A DNA stretch of 56,948 bases from JBOFCS01 sp051646185. GTDB lineage: Bacteria; Actinomycetota; Actinomycetes; Mycobacteriales; Mycobacteriaceae. How positions within the stretch are numbered: the first letter of the stretch is position 1; each line of letters opens with the position of its first letter. Shown here in pieces: positions 41,200 through 50,114 of the stretch. A program made the translations under genes and the position numbers. The notes under the pieces are model-generated. The model was not told the origin of the DNA. It did no database searches and worked only from the letters and a program-made list of their open reading frames with translations. The stretch lies in contig JBOFCS010000055.1 of the NCBI GenBank assembly GCA_051646185.1, positions 1 through 56,948 of the forward strand, read 5' to 3'.

Positions 41200-42189
41200 T
41201 CAGTTAATAATATCCACTCGGGTAATGCGCGAAGCCAATACCTCTACGAACCATAAAGTTCCATCTGGTCCAGCTGTAATACCATCTGGCACTCCCAACG
41301 GATCCAAACCAGCTACTTCAGAAATCTCACCTTCAGGGGTAATCTTGCCTACCCGAGAACCCAGGTATTCAGTAAACCAAATGTTGTTATCCGGCCCAAC
41401 TGCCAAAGATACGGGTAAGGCACCAAAAGACAGGCCGACACCAAACTCCGTGACCACACCCTCAGTACTGATTTTTGCTATCCGATTTCCAAAGGTTTCG
41501 GTAAACCACAGATTGCCATCGGGTCCGGAAATAATATTCACTGGACCAGAAAACGGGGTGATGCCCTGAGTGAAGGTAGTAACTTCACCAGTCGGGGTTA
41601 TTCGGCCTATTCCGCCAAATCTCTCGGTATACCAAAGATTTCCATCAGGGCCTGCAACAATATCAGTTGGCATAGCCAACGGGTTCGCACTTAATGGAAA
41701 TTCAGTGACCTCACCTTCGGGAGTAATCCGACCAATACGATTACCAACGGTCTCAGTGAACCATAAATTTCCATCAGGTCCGGCCGCAATGCCAAAAGGC
41801 TGGGCACCAAAGGATATTCCAGCTGAAAACTCAGTGATGTCACCTTCAGGGGTAATCCGGCCAATACGATTACCCAAAAGTTCAGTAAACCAAAGATTTC
41901 CATCCGGGCCAACAGCAATTCGATCCGGGCCACTTAGTGGGCTCAGTCCTGCTGAAAACTCAGTGATGTCACCTTCAAGGGTAATCCGACCAATACGATT
42001 ACCCAAAGTTTCAGTAAACCATAAGCTCCCATCTGGCCCTGTCGTGATAATCGCCGGTGAGCTCAGCGGTGCAAGCGGGTACTTTGTCAGCACCACGTTA
42101 TCTTGAGCTTGCGCAATCGATATTTGAGGTATCACTATGGCACAGACAGCGATACTCACCGTCATTACCTTGGTTACTAAGGTCTTCAT
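41200..42189 (-). CDS. Secreted seven-bladed Vgb-like beta-propeller lacking catalytic histidines
   Basis: This 329-residue protein has a signal peptide (1-29, ISIAQAQ) and seven ~42-residue blades, each with GPDGxLWFTE...GxRIGRITPEGxxTEF. The pattern is that of virginiamycin B lyase (Vgb) propellers. However, the whole protein contains no His, and Vgb needs catalytic His residues, so it is unlikely to open streptogramins. It may be a binding or structural propeller at the cell surface. The ATG overlaps the upstream hydrolase stop (ATGA), making it the last gene of a three-gene operon. The near-identical blades suggest recent internal duplication. Confidence 0.82.
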   Translation of the reverse strand: MKTLVTKVMTVSIAVCAIVIPQISIAQAQDNVVLTKYPLAPLSSPAIITTGPDGSLWFTETLGNRIGRITLEGDITEFSAGLSPLSGPDRIAVGPDGNLWFTELLGNRIGRITPEGDITEFSAGISFGAQPFGIAAGPDGNLWFTETVGNRIGRITPEGEVTEFPLSANPLAMPTDIVAGPDGNLWYTERFGGIGRITPTGEVTTFTQGITPFSGPVNIISGPDGNLWFTETFGNRIAKISTEGVVTEFGVGLSFGALPVSLAVGPDNNIWFTEYLGSRVGKITPEGEISEVAGLDPLGVPDGITAGPDGTLWFVEVLASRITRVDIIN

Positions 42190-43118
42190 CGTGTTAATTC
42201 CTTTACCAGAAAAAGTGTTTGAGTATTAAGAGCTTTTACTAACGATTGTCCTATATAAATACCAAAGTGACCCTCTTCATACCGTTCAAGTTCTGCTTGC
42301 GCTCCTAGTTTTTTAGCAGCTTGAAATACCGGTCTTGCTGGAGTTAAGTCATCAAGTTCACAGGCATGCAACTGAATTCGACAAGGTAATTTGTCTAAAT
42401 AGTTCACCGGACGTAACCAAGGAAAGCGTACAAAATCTCGCAGACCTACCCTATTTTTCCAATGAGGACCGACGATTGTGCTGAGTTGCTCATAAGATTC
42501 TGCCGAAATATAGGCAGCATGCTCACCAGGCTTTCCGACACTAGTAACGTATACCGGGTCCTTCCCTGACCATCCAGCTAGAACATCTCGCGCTAACGAG
42601 ATCCCTAGTTGCACCCCTCGTCGTAAAGGAATTCTGGTCATCAAAAATCGGGCCGTGGCGAAATTATCAAGATTGGGAACCTGAGCGACTACAGCGGCAA
42701 TATGTTGATCCTCGGCAGCACAGGCAATAACAGTTCCACCTGAATATGAAGTACCCCACAAGGCAATTCGCTGTGGATCTATGCCAGGAAGCTTGCGAGT
42801 TGCGGCGACAGCGGCATGGTAATCAGCAAGTTGTGCTCGAACATTCACTACATCGCGGGGATTTCCATCGCTATCGCCCCACCCTCGATAATCAAAGACC
42901 ACAGATGAAATCCCAGCCCGAGCAAAAGTTTCTGCATATAACTGCAATCCGCAGTCTTTGGTAAGCGAAAATCCATGAGCAAGAACAACAGCTGGAACTC
43001 CAGATTTATTTGCAAGACTTGCATTCACTGCCGGATATAACCAGGCTCGAATAGTTGTTCCAGCACTTGCAAACTCAATTTCTTTACGTTCTACATGCGT
43101 AACAGCTGACTCAGTCAT
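42186..43118 (-). CDS. Alpha/beta hydrolase, dienelactone-hydrolase/BAAT-like
   Basis: This 310-residue protein has no signal peptide. The oxyanion-loop segment VVLAHGFSLTKDCGLQLYAE is followed by VVFDYRGWGDSDGNPRD and the nucleophile elbow LWGTSYSGGTV (Ser in GTSYSG). The late acid lies in HACELDDLTP and the base His in YEEGHFGIYIG. It resembles the hydrolase at 53825 in length and motif spacing, so the two are paralogs. It overlaps its neighbours by ATGA on both sides (Ddn-like gene before, propeller gene after). The substrate is unknown. Confidence 0.82.
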   Translation of the reverse strand: MTESAVTHVERKEIEFASAGTTIRAWLYPAVNASLANKSGVPAVVLAHGFSLTKDCGLQLYAETFARAGISSVVFDYRGWGDSDGNPRDVVNVRAQLADYHAAVAATRKLPGIDPQRIALWGTSYSGGTVIACAAEDQHIAAVVAQVPNLDNFATARFLMTRIPLRRGVQLGISLARDVLAGWSGKDPVYVTSVGKPGEHAAYISAESYEQLSTIVGPHWKNRVGLRDFVRFPWLRPVNYLDKLPCRIQLHACELDDLTPARPVFQAAKKLGAQAELERYEEGHFGIYIGQSLVKALNTQTLFLVKELTR

Positions 43119-43540
43119 ATTTTACCTCCTGACTGAGTCAGATCAAGGACTAATACTCGTCGGGTAAGGCCGCTACCTAGACCTGCTAATTTGGGAACTT
43201 GCTGGTCATGAGCATCTGCAACTCGTAATGCTTTTATTTCATAGGTTTTTCCAGAACGAATAAGCCCACCACCACTTGCTGCAAGTAGATTTTTTACCCA
43301 CTGAGCATCTTCACCATAAGGCAATCCAATGCCTATTCTATTGCCTTTTTTGAAGGCTAAAACAGGTGTGCGATAAGTTTTTCCGGTTTTTCTTCCATTA
43401 TGAATAACAACTGCCCAGGGTGGTAAATATGGTGACCATAAAGACTGAATTCGGTTTGTTACCCGCTTATTAAAATGCGCGAGCCAACGCGGAAAGGCAA
43501 AGCGCCGTGAATTGTAATCGGTTGGTGCCATAAAATACAT
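43115..43540 (-). CDS. Deazaflavin-dependent nitroreductase (Ddn/DUF385) family protein
   Basis: This 141-residue split-beta-barrel protein has VVIHNGRKTGKTYRTPVLAFKKGN, IGIGLPYGEDAQWVKNLLAASGGGLIRSGKTYEI and the closing VLVLDLTQ strand, the typical run of Ddn-like proteins that use F420 or related flavins with small quinone or nitro substrates. The ATG at 43540 or one three codons downstream is possible; GAGGA lies before both. It is the first gene of the operon with the hydrolase and propeller, probably under the TetR gene upstream through an inverted repeat at 43621-43644. Confidence 0.8.
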   Translation of the reverse strand: MYFMAPTDYNSRRFAFPRWLAHFNKRVTNRIQSLWSPYLPPWAVVIHNGRKTGKTYRTPVLAFKKGNRIGIGLPYGEDAQWVKNLLAASGGGLIRSGKTYEIKALRVADAHDQQVPKLAGLGSGLTRRVLVLDLTQSGGKI

Positions 43541-43620
43541 CTTCCTCTGAGCCTAGATGATCGGTTCGCAATCACTGCATCCATGATTGTGTCGAGAGTC
43601 ACACTAGAGCATAGAACTCT

Positions 43621-43644
43621 TTAACGCAAGTACCCTCGCGTTAA
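43621..43644. promoter_or_regulatory. Inverted repeat, putative TetR operator
   Basis: TTAACGC (43621-43627) and GCGTTAA (43638-43644) are perfect 7-bp arms 10 nt apart, 81 nt upstream of the Ddn-hydrolase-propeller operon and just downstream of a TetR gene on the same strand. Both the size and the place fit a TetR operator. Confidence 0.5.
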
Positions 43645-43695
43645 GCTCCAAATATTGCCCTGAACAGGGTGCTTAATGGAAGAAGTCAGCCGATT

Positions 43696-44274
43696 TTACT
43701 GGACTTTAATTCCATATAAGACAACATCAACGAGTCCCGTAAGAAAAGTTTCATCAAGCGGCTCTTGAGTAATTAAAATGCGCATATACAGCGGTGCAAT
43801 CAAAGGCTCAAACACCAGCTTACGGTCAATGTTGTGACTAACTTCGCCACGAGCAGCTGCACGATCAACAATGCCACTTATCACCGAGAGCCGTGCATGC
43901 ATAAACTCAGCACGAGACTTAGCAACTCGTGAATTATTTACTGGCATCACAGCAATTTTGAGAAACTTTAATCCATTTGGTGATTGCAAAAATACAGCCA
44001 ACCCTCGTAAAAACTGAATAAGATCGGTGCGAAAATTTCCAGTATCAGGAAGCGGTACTTCAATAGCACTGCGGCTCAACAATGCGCCGACCATAAGCTC
44101 TTCACGAGTTTGCCACCGCCGATAAATTGAGCTGATATGCACACCGGCCCGTTGTGCAACCCCGGCTATCGTAAGTTCTTCTGGCCCTTTATCAAAAAGC
44201 TCAGCAAGCGTAGCCCCAACAATAGTTTTATCAACTGCAGCCCCGCGCCGATGCGCTGGCTTTGACTCACCCAT
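43696..44274 (-). CDS. TetR/AcrR-family regulator
   Basis: This 192-residue repressor has an N-terminal HTH with LTIAGVAQRAGVHISSIYRRWQTREELMVGALL (~35-67), and its C-terminal ligand domain is of the common TetR_C_11/YxbF-like type (DRAAARGEVSHNIDRKLVFEPLIAPLYMR). It precedes the three-gene Ddn-hydrolase-propeller operon on the same strand after a 155-nt gap holding a 7-bp inverted repeat, which suggests it controls them. The ligand is unknown. Confidence 0.85.
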   Translation of the reverse strand: MGESKPAHRRGAAVDKTIVGATLAELFDKGPEELTIAGVAQRAGVHISSIYRRWQTREELMVGALLSRSAIEVPLPDTGNFRTDLIQFLRGLAVFLQSPNGLKFLKIAVMPVNNSRVAKSRAEFMHARLSVISGIVDRAAARGEVSHNIDRKLVFEPLIAPLYMRILITQEPLDETFLTGLVDVVLYGIKVQ

Positions 44275-44427
44275 AAAGCTCAGGCTATCTCACCCAGACC
44301 GCACAATCGCGCACTAGGCTTAAGAACCAGCGGACACCACAGGAATGTCCCAGGTTATTTCTAGCGGACACCCAGCAGATCCTAGCAAAATGACCTTCAT
44401 ATTCACGATCACCAACAGGAGAACGCC

Positions 44428-45351
44428 ATGAACAAAGATGTTGAAATCAGTCGCGAGCGAGTCAGCAGACGCCGAGCATTGGCTTTAGGTGGCACGATTG
44501 GACTCGGCGGATTAATCTCCGCATGTTCAACAAGCGGTGATAATTCATCAGCGACAACGAATGCCGCATCCCAAACCAGTGCAGCTCATTCCGGTGATTC
44601 TAGCATTGCCGCCGTTACTAACGCCGAACTTTTGTCCTTACTTGACCAAGCCCCACAATGCAGCATGAGCAAAGAAACCACCCAGGGGCCCTACTGGTTT
44701 GATGTCGATTCCATTCGCTCTGATATCCGCGAAGATCGCCCCGGACTTGCCCTGAACCTAGCGCTACGTGTTCAAGATATTAACATCTGCAGCACAGATG
44801 GAAAACCAGCTGGAATTTCCAACGCGGTCGTTGAAATTTGGCATTGTGATGCCGGTGGAACCTACTCGGGTTTTGAATCAGGTTCTTTACAAGCCAACAG
44901 CGGAGGGCAAGGTACGCCCCCGGCGGGGAGTGTACCACCACAAAACCAGGGCAGCTCTACATCTGGTGGTGAAACCTCTAATGGTTCCTACAGTGTTGGC
45001 GATAGAGAAGCAACCGCCACCGATGACAGTACGTATTTGCGTGGCGCCCAAACCACTAATTCTGCTGGAATTGCTGAATTTACCACAATCTACCCAGGCT
45101 GGTACCGGGGGCGAACGGTCCATATCCACGTTAAAGTTCATATTGATAAAAAGACGGTTGTGACAACCCAGTTATTCTTCCACGATTCCATAAATGACAC
45201 GATCTTCGCCGAGGTATACCCCTATAACGAGCACACCAGACGGGACACCACAAATGCCAACGACAATATCTACGATTCCAGCGGTCTTGTTGAAGTTTCC
45301 AGGCAAAGCGACAAAGTGCTAGCGGCAATCAACCTGGGAATTGACCGTTAA
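44428..45351 (+). CDS. Tat-exported intradiol ring-cleavage dioxygenase-like protein
   Basis: This 307-residue protein has a twin-arginine signal (SRRRALALGGTIGLGGLISAC), whose Cys suggests a lipoprotein, followed by a Ser/Thr/Ala-rich linker to ~70. The beta-sandwich contains the first Tyr ligand in TQGPYWFDV, the VEIWHCDAGGTYSGF block common to catechol/protocatechuate dioxygenases, and the second Tyr and two His ligands in YPGWYRGRTVHIHVKVH. Fe(III) chemistry is thus plausible. A Gly/Ser/Gln-rich insertion (~160-185) lies between them. An extracytoplasmic aromatic-compound dioxygenase is the likely role. A 16-bp hairpin follows the stop. Confidence 0.87.
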   Translation: MNKDVEISRERVSRRRALALGGTIGLGGLISACSTSGDNSSATTNAASQTSAAHSGDSSIAAVTNAELLSLLDQAPQCSMSKETTQGPYWFDVDSIRSDIREDRPGLALNLALRVQDINICSTDGKPAGISNAVVEIWHCDAGGTYSGFESGSLQANSGGQGTPPAGSVPPQNQGSSTSGGETSNGSYSVGDREATATDDSTYLRGAQTTNSAGIAEFTTIYPGWYRGRTVHIHVKVHIDKKTVVTTQLFFHDSINDTIFAEVYPYNEHTRRDTTNANDNIYDSSGLVEVSRQSDKVLAAINLGIDR

Positions 45352-45358
45352 ATTCTGG

Positions 45359-45395
45359 CCATCCTGGCACTATCGCCGTGATAGTGCCAGGATGG
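45359..45395 (+). terminator. 16-bp perfect hairpin, terminator and possible RBS-masking element
   Basis: CCATCCTGGCACTATC pairs fully with GATAGTGCCAGGATGG across the 5-nt loop GCCGT. It starts 8 nt after the dioxygenase stop and ends 4 nt before the GTG of the M13 peptidase gene, so the AGGATGG available as Shine-Dalgarno lies in the 3' arm. No U-tract follows; attenuation of translation is as likely as termination. Confidence 0.7.
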
Positions 45396-45399
45396 CAGG

Positions 45400-47373
45400 G
45401 TGACTTCCGTATTACCTAACTCCGATACCCCCTCTGGAATTGACTTTTCCTTTGTTGATTCACAGATTCGCCCACAAGATGATCTCTTCGCTCATGTCAA
45501 TGGGCAATGGCTCCGGGATTACGAAATACCCGCAGATCGCGCTGTTGATGGTGCTTTCCGAGTGCTCTTTGACCGTGCCGAGGAGCATGTTCGCGATCTC
45601 ATCACCGAAGCTGCCGAGGCTCATGCTGGGCCAGCTACTGAGCAGCAGCGCATTGGCGATCTTTACACCAGTTTTATGAACGAGGAAGCTGTTGAATCCC
45701 TGGGCATCGGTCCTCTGAGCGATGAACTGACCCAGATTACTGAGGCAGCAGATATACACAGTCTTGGGCAAGTGCTTGGGCGCTTGCAGCGCAGCGGAGT
45801 TGGCGGATGGATTGGCCATTATGTCAATACCGATGCCAAAAGATCAGATAGATACTTACTGCACCTGACTCAATCCGGTTTGGGACTACCCGATGAATCG
45901 TATTATCGTGAAGAAGCCCACTGCGAAATTCGCGCTGCCTACCGTGCTCATATTGCGGCTATGTTTCGCCTTGCCGGTATCACCGCAGATGCCGAACAGG
46001 TGTTTGAGCTAGAGACAAAAATTGCCGCCAACCATTGGGATGTAGTGCAATCCCGCGATGCTGATCTTTCGTACAACCTGCTTACCATTGCAGATCTTTT
46101 GCATACTGCACCCGAATTTGGTTGGGAATCTTGGTATTCCATGCTTAACATCCCCGCTGAGCATTACGCCGAAGTAGTGGTACGTCAACCTAGTTTCCTT
46201 AGTGGCACTGCGTCATTATGGATAAATGAGTACCTTGACCAGTGGAAGGCCTGGGCACTCTGGCAGGTAATTCATGCTCGAGCGCCATTTTTAACACGCG
46301 CTTTTGTTGAAGAAAATTTTGCCTTTTACGGAAAAGCTCTCAGCGGCACTGAAGAAATACGAGAACGTTGGAAACGGGCAGTATCGCTCGTGGAGGAGCT
46401 GCTCGGTGATGCTGTGGGTAAACTCTATGTCGAGCGTCACTTCCCTGCTCAGGCAAAATCTCAGATGGAAGTACTTGTTGATAATCTCATAAAAGCTTAC
46501 CGCCGCAATATCTCTGAGCTTGAATGGATGAGCTCAGAAACCCGAAAACGAGCCCTAGAAAAACTGGAAAAATTCACCCCAAAAATTGGCTACCCAGCCC
46601 ACTGGCGAGACTACTCACACCTCATCATCGACCGTAATGATCTGATCGGAAACTATCGACGAGGTTACGAGGCAGAGTATCAGCGTGACCTGAATAAGCT
46701 TGGCGGTCCAGTAGACCGAGATGAATGGTTTATGACCCCACAAACGGTTAATGCCTACTATAACCCTGGAATGAACGAAATAGTCTTTCCCGCAGCTATT
46801 TTACAGCCTCCCTTTTTTGATCCGCACGCTGATGATGCGGCAAACTACGGGGGGATTGGTGCGGTAATTGGCCATGAAATCGGGCATGGATTTGATGACC
46901 AGGGCTCAAAATATGATGGCGATGGCAACCTTGTGGACTGGTGGACCGATTCTGACCGGGCCGAATTTAGCAAGCGCACTGATCTATTGATCAAGCAGTA
47001 CAATAACTTTGAGCCACAAGGGCTTCCAGGACATCATGTCAACGGAGAATTTACTATCGGAGAAAACATTGGCGATCTCGGTGGTTTATCGATCGCACTA
47101 GTGGCCTACGAAATTTCTTTGGGAGGAAAACCAGCCCCCGTGATCGATGGTTTCACTGGATTACAGCGAGTATTTTTTGGCTGGGCACAGGTATGGCGGA
47201 CAAAAGCCCGTGATGCCGAGGCTATCCGTCGCCTCTCTGTCGATCCGCACTCACCGCCGGAATTCCGTTGCAATGGTGTGGTCAGCAATATTAATGCTTT
47301 TTACGATGCCTTTGATGTCACACCGGGAGATGCTCTGTATCTGGATCCAAAACAAAGGGTGCAGATTTGGTGA
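45400..47373 (+). CDS. M13-family zinc metallopeptidase (neprilysin/PepO-like)
   Basis: This 657-residue protein has no signal peptide and is probably cytosolic. The N-terminal SFVDSQIRPQDDLFAHVNGQWL is the M13 opening. The zinc site is HEIGH (492-496, GAVIGHEIGHGFDDQG) with third ligand E555 in FTIGENIGDLGG, and NAYYNPGMNEIVFPAAILQPP is the substrate-binding NAYY block. Such enzymes cleave short peptides. The start is a GTG at 45400 whose ribosome-binding site is in a strong hairpin. A terminator lies 23 nt after the stop, within the convergent neighbour. Confidence 0.93.
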   Translation: MTSVLPNSDTPSGIDFSFVDSQIRPQDDLFAHVNGQWLRDYEIPADRAVDGAFRVLFDRAEEHVRDLITEAAEAHAGPATEQQRIGDLYTSFMNEEAVESLGIGPLSDELTQITEAADIHSLGQVLGRLQRSGVGGWIGHYVNTDAKRSDRYLLHLTQSGLGLPDESYYREEAHCEIRAAYRAHIAAMFRLAGITADAEQVFELETKIAANHWDVVQSRDADLSYNLLTIADLLHTAPEFGWESWYSMLNIPAEHYAEVVVRQPSFLSGTASLWINEYLDQWKAWALWQVIHARAPFLTRAFVEENFAFYGKALSGTEEIRERWKRAVSLVEELLGDAVGKLYVERHFPAQAKSQMEVLVDNLIKAYRRNISELEWMSSETRKRALEKLEKFTPKIGYPAHWRDYSHLIIDRNDLIGNYRRGYEAEYQRDLNKLGGPVDRDEWFMTPQTVNAYYNPGMNEIVFPAAILQPPFFDPHADDAANYGGIGAVIGHEIGHGFDDQGSKYDGDGNLVDWWTDSDRAEFSKRTDLLIKQYNNFEPQGLPGHHVNGEFTIGENIGDLGGLSIALVAYEISLGGKPAPVIDGFTGLQRVFFGWAQVWRTKARDAEAIRRLSVDPHSPPEFRCNGVVSNINAFYDAFDVTPGDALYLDPKQRVQIW

Positions 47374-47377
47374 CCGC

Positions 47378-48262
47378 TTAGTTCCAATCTCCAAGACCAT
47401 CGGAGGCGCTTAAAGTGCCTCCGATGGTGTTTTTTACAATCAGCGGAACACCTTTCTGAATGTTCTCAAAGAACCATTTACCGTTTTCAGTACTCACATT
47501 AAGGCAGCCATGGCTAACATTGACCCTCCCCTGGCTACCGACTGACCATGGTGCAGGGTGTACAAAAATCCCACTGTTAGAGATCCGCGTGGCATATTCC
47601 ACATAGGTTCGGTAACCCTCGGGTGAATCCACCGGAACCCCATAGGTTGAAGAATCCATATACATATCACGGAATCGCTCACCCACAATGTATGTTCCAT
47701 TAGGTGTTGGGTTCTTGCTGCTACCCATCGAGGTAGGCATGGTCTTGATGACTTCACCATTGCGAGTAATAGTAATGGTTTTAGTGGCATCATCTGAAAT
47801 AGCAACTACTGCATCGCCAATACTGAAAGTAACGTGAGCATCCCCTGCATCCACGGTAACGGTAGTATTAGTCGGCCAGAATGCCTCGGGACGCCAACGA
47901 AGTTGACTATTAGTGAACCAGTAAAAATGCCCTGGAACCTCGGGCTGAGAAGTCACCCGAATAGCGGCCTCAGCAATAGCTCGGTCCGCAATGGGAGCAC
48001 TAAAGCTGATGATCACCGGTTGGGCAACACCCACCACTTCCCCATTGCCGGGATTAAGAGTTGGCGTAGCAAAATTAGCCGGACCTAAAGGCGGCAAGCC
48101 TGAAGGAACCAAAGGGTCTACCGAAGGGAACAGTGCGGGAATACCAGGAATATCCGGCCCGCCAGGCCAGAGCGGTTCAGCCTGCACCGAAGCTGACCCA
48201 CAACTGATAGTTGTCAGGGCAAGCAGCATAACTTTAGCTAAAAAACGACAACCCAACTGCAT
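47378..48262 (-). CDS. Secreted L,D-transpeptidase (YkuD) with Ig-like domain
   Basis: This 294-residue protein has a signal peptide (1-28, CGSASVQA), a Pro-rich linker, an Ig-like domain (~75-152) and a YkuD catalytic domain (~155-280). The active site is S250-H251-G252-C253 in VNVSHGCLNVS, with H235 in GIFVHPAPWS. It makes 3-3 cross-links or attaches proteins to peptidoglycan. I use the ATG at 48262, which has GGAG five nt upstream; longer frames bury the signal peptide. It is convergent with the peptidase gene, whose terminator overlaps the last codons. Confidence 0.93.
   Translation of the reverse strand: MQLGCRFLAKVMLLALTTISCGSASVQAEPLWPGGPDIPGIPALFPSVDPLVPSGLPPLGPANFATPTLNPGNGEVVGVAQPVIISFSAPIADRAIAEAAIRVTSQPEVPGHFYWFTNSQLRWRPEAFWPTNTTVTVDAGDAHVTFSIGDAVVAISDDATKTITITRNGEVIKTMPTSMGSSKNPTPNGTYIVGERFRDMYMDSSTYGVPVDSPEGYRTYVEYATRISNSGIFVHPAPWSVGSQGRVNVSHGCLNVSTENGKWFFENIQKGVPLIVKNTIGGTLSASDGLGDWN
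47396..47436 (+). terminator. Rho-independent terminator after the M13 peptidase gene
   Basis: ACCATCGGAGGC (47396-47407) pairs with GCCTCCGATGGT (47417-47428), followed by GTTTTTT. It serves the plus-strand peptidase gene but lies inside the last codons of the convergent L,D-transpeptidase gene. Confidence 0.85.
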
Positions 48263-48367
48263 GTTTACTCCAATACCGGGTTTGTGCCCAATTATTTGCA
48301 TTGCTCTGCTGGCTATCATGCCACCTATATCGGACTAAACAAGTTTTACCGACTTAGCTCCGGTGCA

Positions 48368-49009
48368 TTAGATCGAACCCAATGCCTTAAGTGTTACCTG
48401 AGCCTGTTCTAACTGTGCAGATAATTCTGCTACTCGCTGCTGTGCTGCTTCCCGCGCTTGATCTAACACTTCGGCAACAGCCTCTTGCACCGCAGGCTCC
48501 CCTAGCGCATCAACGGCCTTAAGCACCGCTTCGGCTGTGAGCACGATGGGCTTTCCTGGTCGTTTACTACCCACGGACACAGCCACAGACCATTGCTCAG
48601 GGCTCACCGATTGGATAACTATCGATACATTCTGCACTGCTTTGCGCCGACGTGGCGCTGTTTTTGCCGGTGAAGGTCCACTCTCAACCACAGCTTGTTG
48701 CACCACCTTGACCGCAACCGGCTTTGAAACCACTGGTTTGGAGGTCACCGGTTTAGGTTCTGAATTTTGTTTTAAGCGGAGTTCTTCTGCCTCATAAGGT
48801 AATTCATCGTCTATCCCTTTCGGGCGAATTGTCACTGTGGTTCCAGTTATAGAAATAACCCGCGCCGAAGAACCCGCCTCAAGCCCCAAAGTAGGTACTG
48901 CTTCACGCAAGTACACCGTGGCCCTACGCCCCGCCTTTAAAGATTCAGCAAGCATCGCCAGCTGATCATGGGTGAGAGCATCAGCTGCAGAACGACGACG
49001 TGGTGGCAT
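48368..49009 (-). CDS. DUF6319-like protein
   Basis: This 213-residue soluble protein has an N-terminal block MPPRRRSAADALTHDQLAMLAESLKAGRRATVYLREAVPTLGLEAGSS-type (read in parts: LTHDQLAMLAESL, RRATVYLREAVPTLGLEAG), which matches an actinobacterial family I know as DUF6319. A Pro/Val/Lys repeat linker follows (VTSKPVVSKPVAVKVV, ~93-108), then a small beta segment and a C-terminal coiled coil (EVLDQAREAAQQRVAELSAQ). No function is known. The ATG at 49009 follows GGAGAGG. It is divergent from the adenylate cyclase gene. Confidence 0.55.
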   Translation of the reverse strand: MPPRRRSAADALTHDQLAMLAESLKAGRRATVYLREAVPTLGLEAGSSARVISITGTTVTIRPKGIDDELPYEAEELRLKQNSEPKPVTSKPVVSKPVAVKVVQQAVVESGPSPAKTAPRRRKAVQNVSIVIQSVSPEQWSVAVSVGSKRPGKPIVLTAEAVLKAVDALGEPAVQEAVAEVLDQAREAAQQRVAELSAQLEQAQVTLKALGSI

Positions 49010-49091
49010 AGCAACCTCTCCAGGTAGTATCTTTCGTACATATGTGCGATAACACTACCAGGGTTGGTAACCGGTGCATTAGCATGGACGA

Positions 49092-50111
49092 ATGAGCGAT
49101 CCAGATCCCACCCATTATCCTATGATCAGCCGTAGCCAGGCTGAATTGGAGAAATCGCTACTCGGTGGAGAACGCAAATACACCCGGGCGCAAGTGGCTG
49201 AACTTGTTGGGGTTCCCCCAGATCGCACCCGCGCGTTATGGATAGCGATGGGTTTTGCCATGAGCGAGGACCCCGAAGCTGTTATGTTCACCGATGGAGA
49301 CGTTGCCGCCGTTCGATCCATCACAACACTAGTTGATAGTGGCGCACTAGCACCTGAGCTAGAAATATCGGTTACTAGAACTCTTGGACAAACCATGTCT
49401 CGATTAGCCGAATGGCAAGTAGCCGTAATGAATGCACAGGTTAAGCAACTAGATGACCAAGAATTTCACGATTCCACGAGCGCTCAGGAAGCTTTAGGCT
49501 CTTTAGCCGCTGGTACCGTGCCGATCATTCAAGAACTACAGAACTACGTGTGGCGTCGTCATCTTGCGGCCACGGCTGGACGGTCCTTACGTAATTTCAC
49601 CGAAGAGACGGATAATCGAATCCTCAGTGTCGGTTTTGCCGATATGGTCGGGTATACCCGCCTCACTCGGCAATTAGACATTACAGAACTCACAGAGCTG
49701 CTAGAAGATTTTGAATCTACCGCAACCACCATCATCACCCAGGGCGGCGGTTGGGTGATCAAAAATGTGGGGGATGAGGTTATGTTTGCCGCTGAAAGCC
49801 CACTTGATGCCGCATTAATATCCCTCAATTTACAAGAAGCAAACCTTAACGACCCCCACTCACCCGAACTGCGCGTTGGACTTGCAGCTGGTTCTGTACT
49901 TGTACGCTTTGGAGATCTTTACGGATCGGTAGTCAATATTGCTGCACGGCTTACTAGTTCAGCTAGACCCGGAACAGTTTTAGTCGACGAAGAGATAGCA
50001 GAAGCATTATCGAAAGAACCAAATCTTTACCTAAAATCATTAAGACCCTTACATGTCCGGGGGTTTAGCAGACTAAAGACTTACACCCTGCGTAGAGCTA
50101 AGAGTATCTAG
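49092..50111 (+). CDS. Class III adenylate cyclase with Rv1264-like regulatory domain
   Basis: This 339-residue cytosolic cyclase makes cAMP. The N-terminal ~165 residues form a helical regulatory domain (RKYTRAQVAELVGVPPDRTRALWIAMGF) like the pH-sensing, autoinhibitory part of mycobacterial Rv1264. The catalytic domain has metal-binding D184 (FADMVGYT) and D228 (KNVGDEVMF), adenine-selecting K224 and D275 (GDLYGSVVN), N282 and transition-state R286 (NIAARL), so it should be active as a homodimer. cAMP feeds GlxR/CRP regulators in this genus, by family knowledge. It starts at ATG 49092, divergent from the DUF6319 gene. Confidence 0.92.
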   Translation: MSDPDPTHYPMISRSQAELEKSLLGGERKYTRAQVAELVGVPPDRTRALWIAMGFAMSEDPEAVMFTDGDVAAVRSITTLVDSGALAPELEISVTRTLGQTMSRLAEWQVAVMNAQVKQLDDQEFHDSTSAQEALGSLAAGTVPIIQELQNYVWRRHLAATAGRSLRNFTEETDNRILSVGFADMVGYTRLTRQLDITELTELLEDFESTATTIITQGGGWVIKNVGDEVMFAAESPLDAALISLNLQEANLNDPHSPELRVGLAAGSVLVRFGDLYGSVVNIAARLTSSARPGTVLVDEEIAEALSKEPNLYLKSLRPLHVRGFSRLKTYTLRRAKSI

Positions 50112-50114
50112 TTT

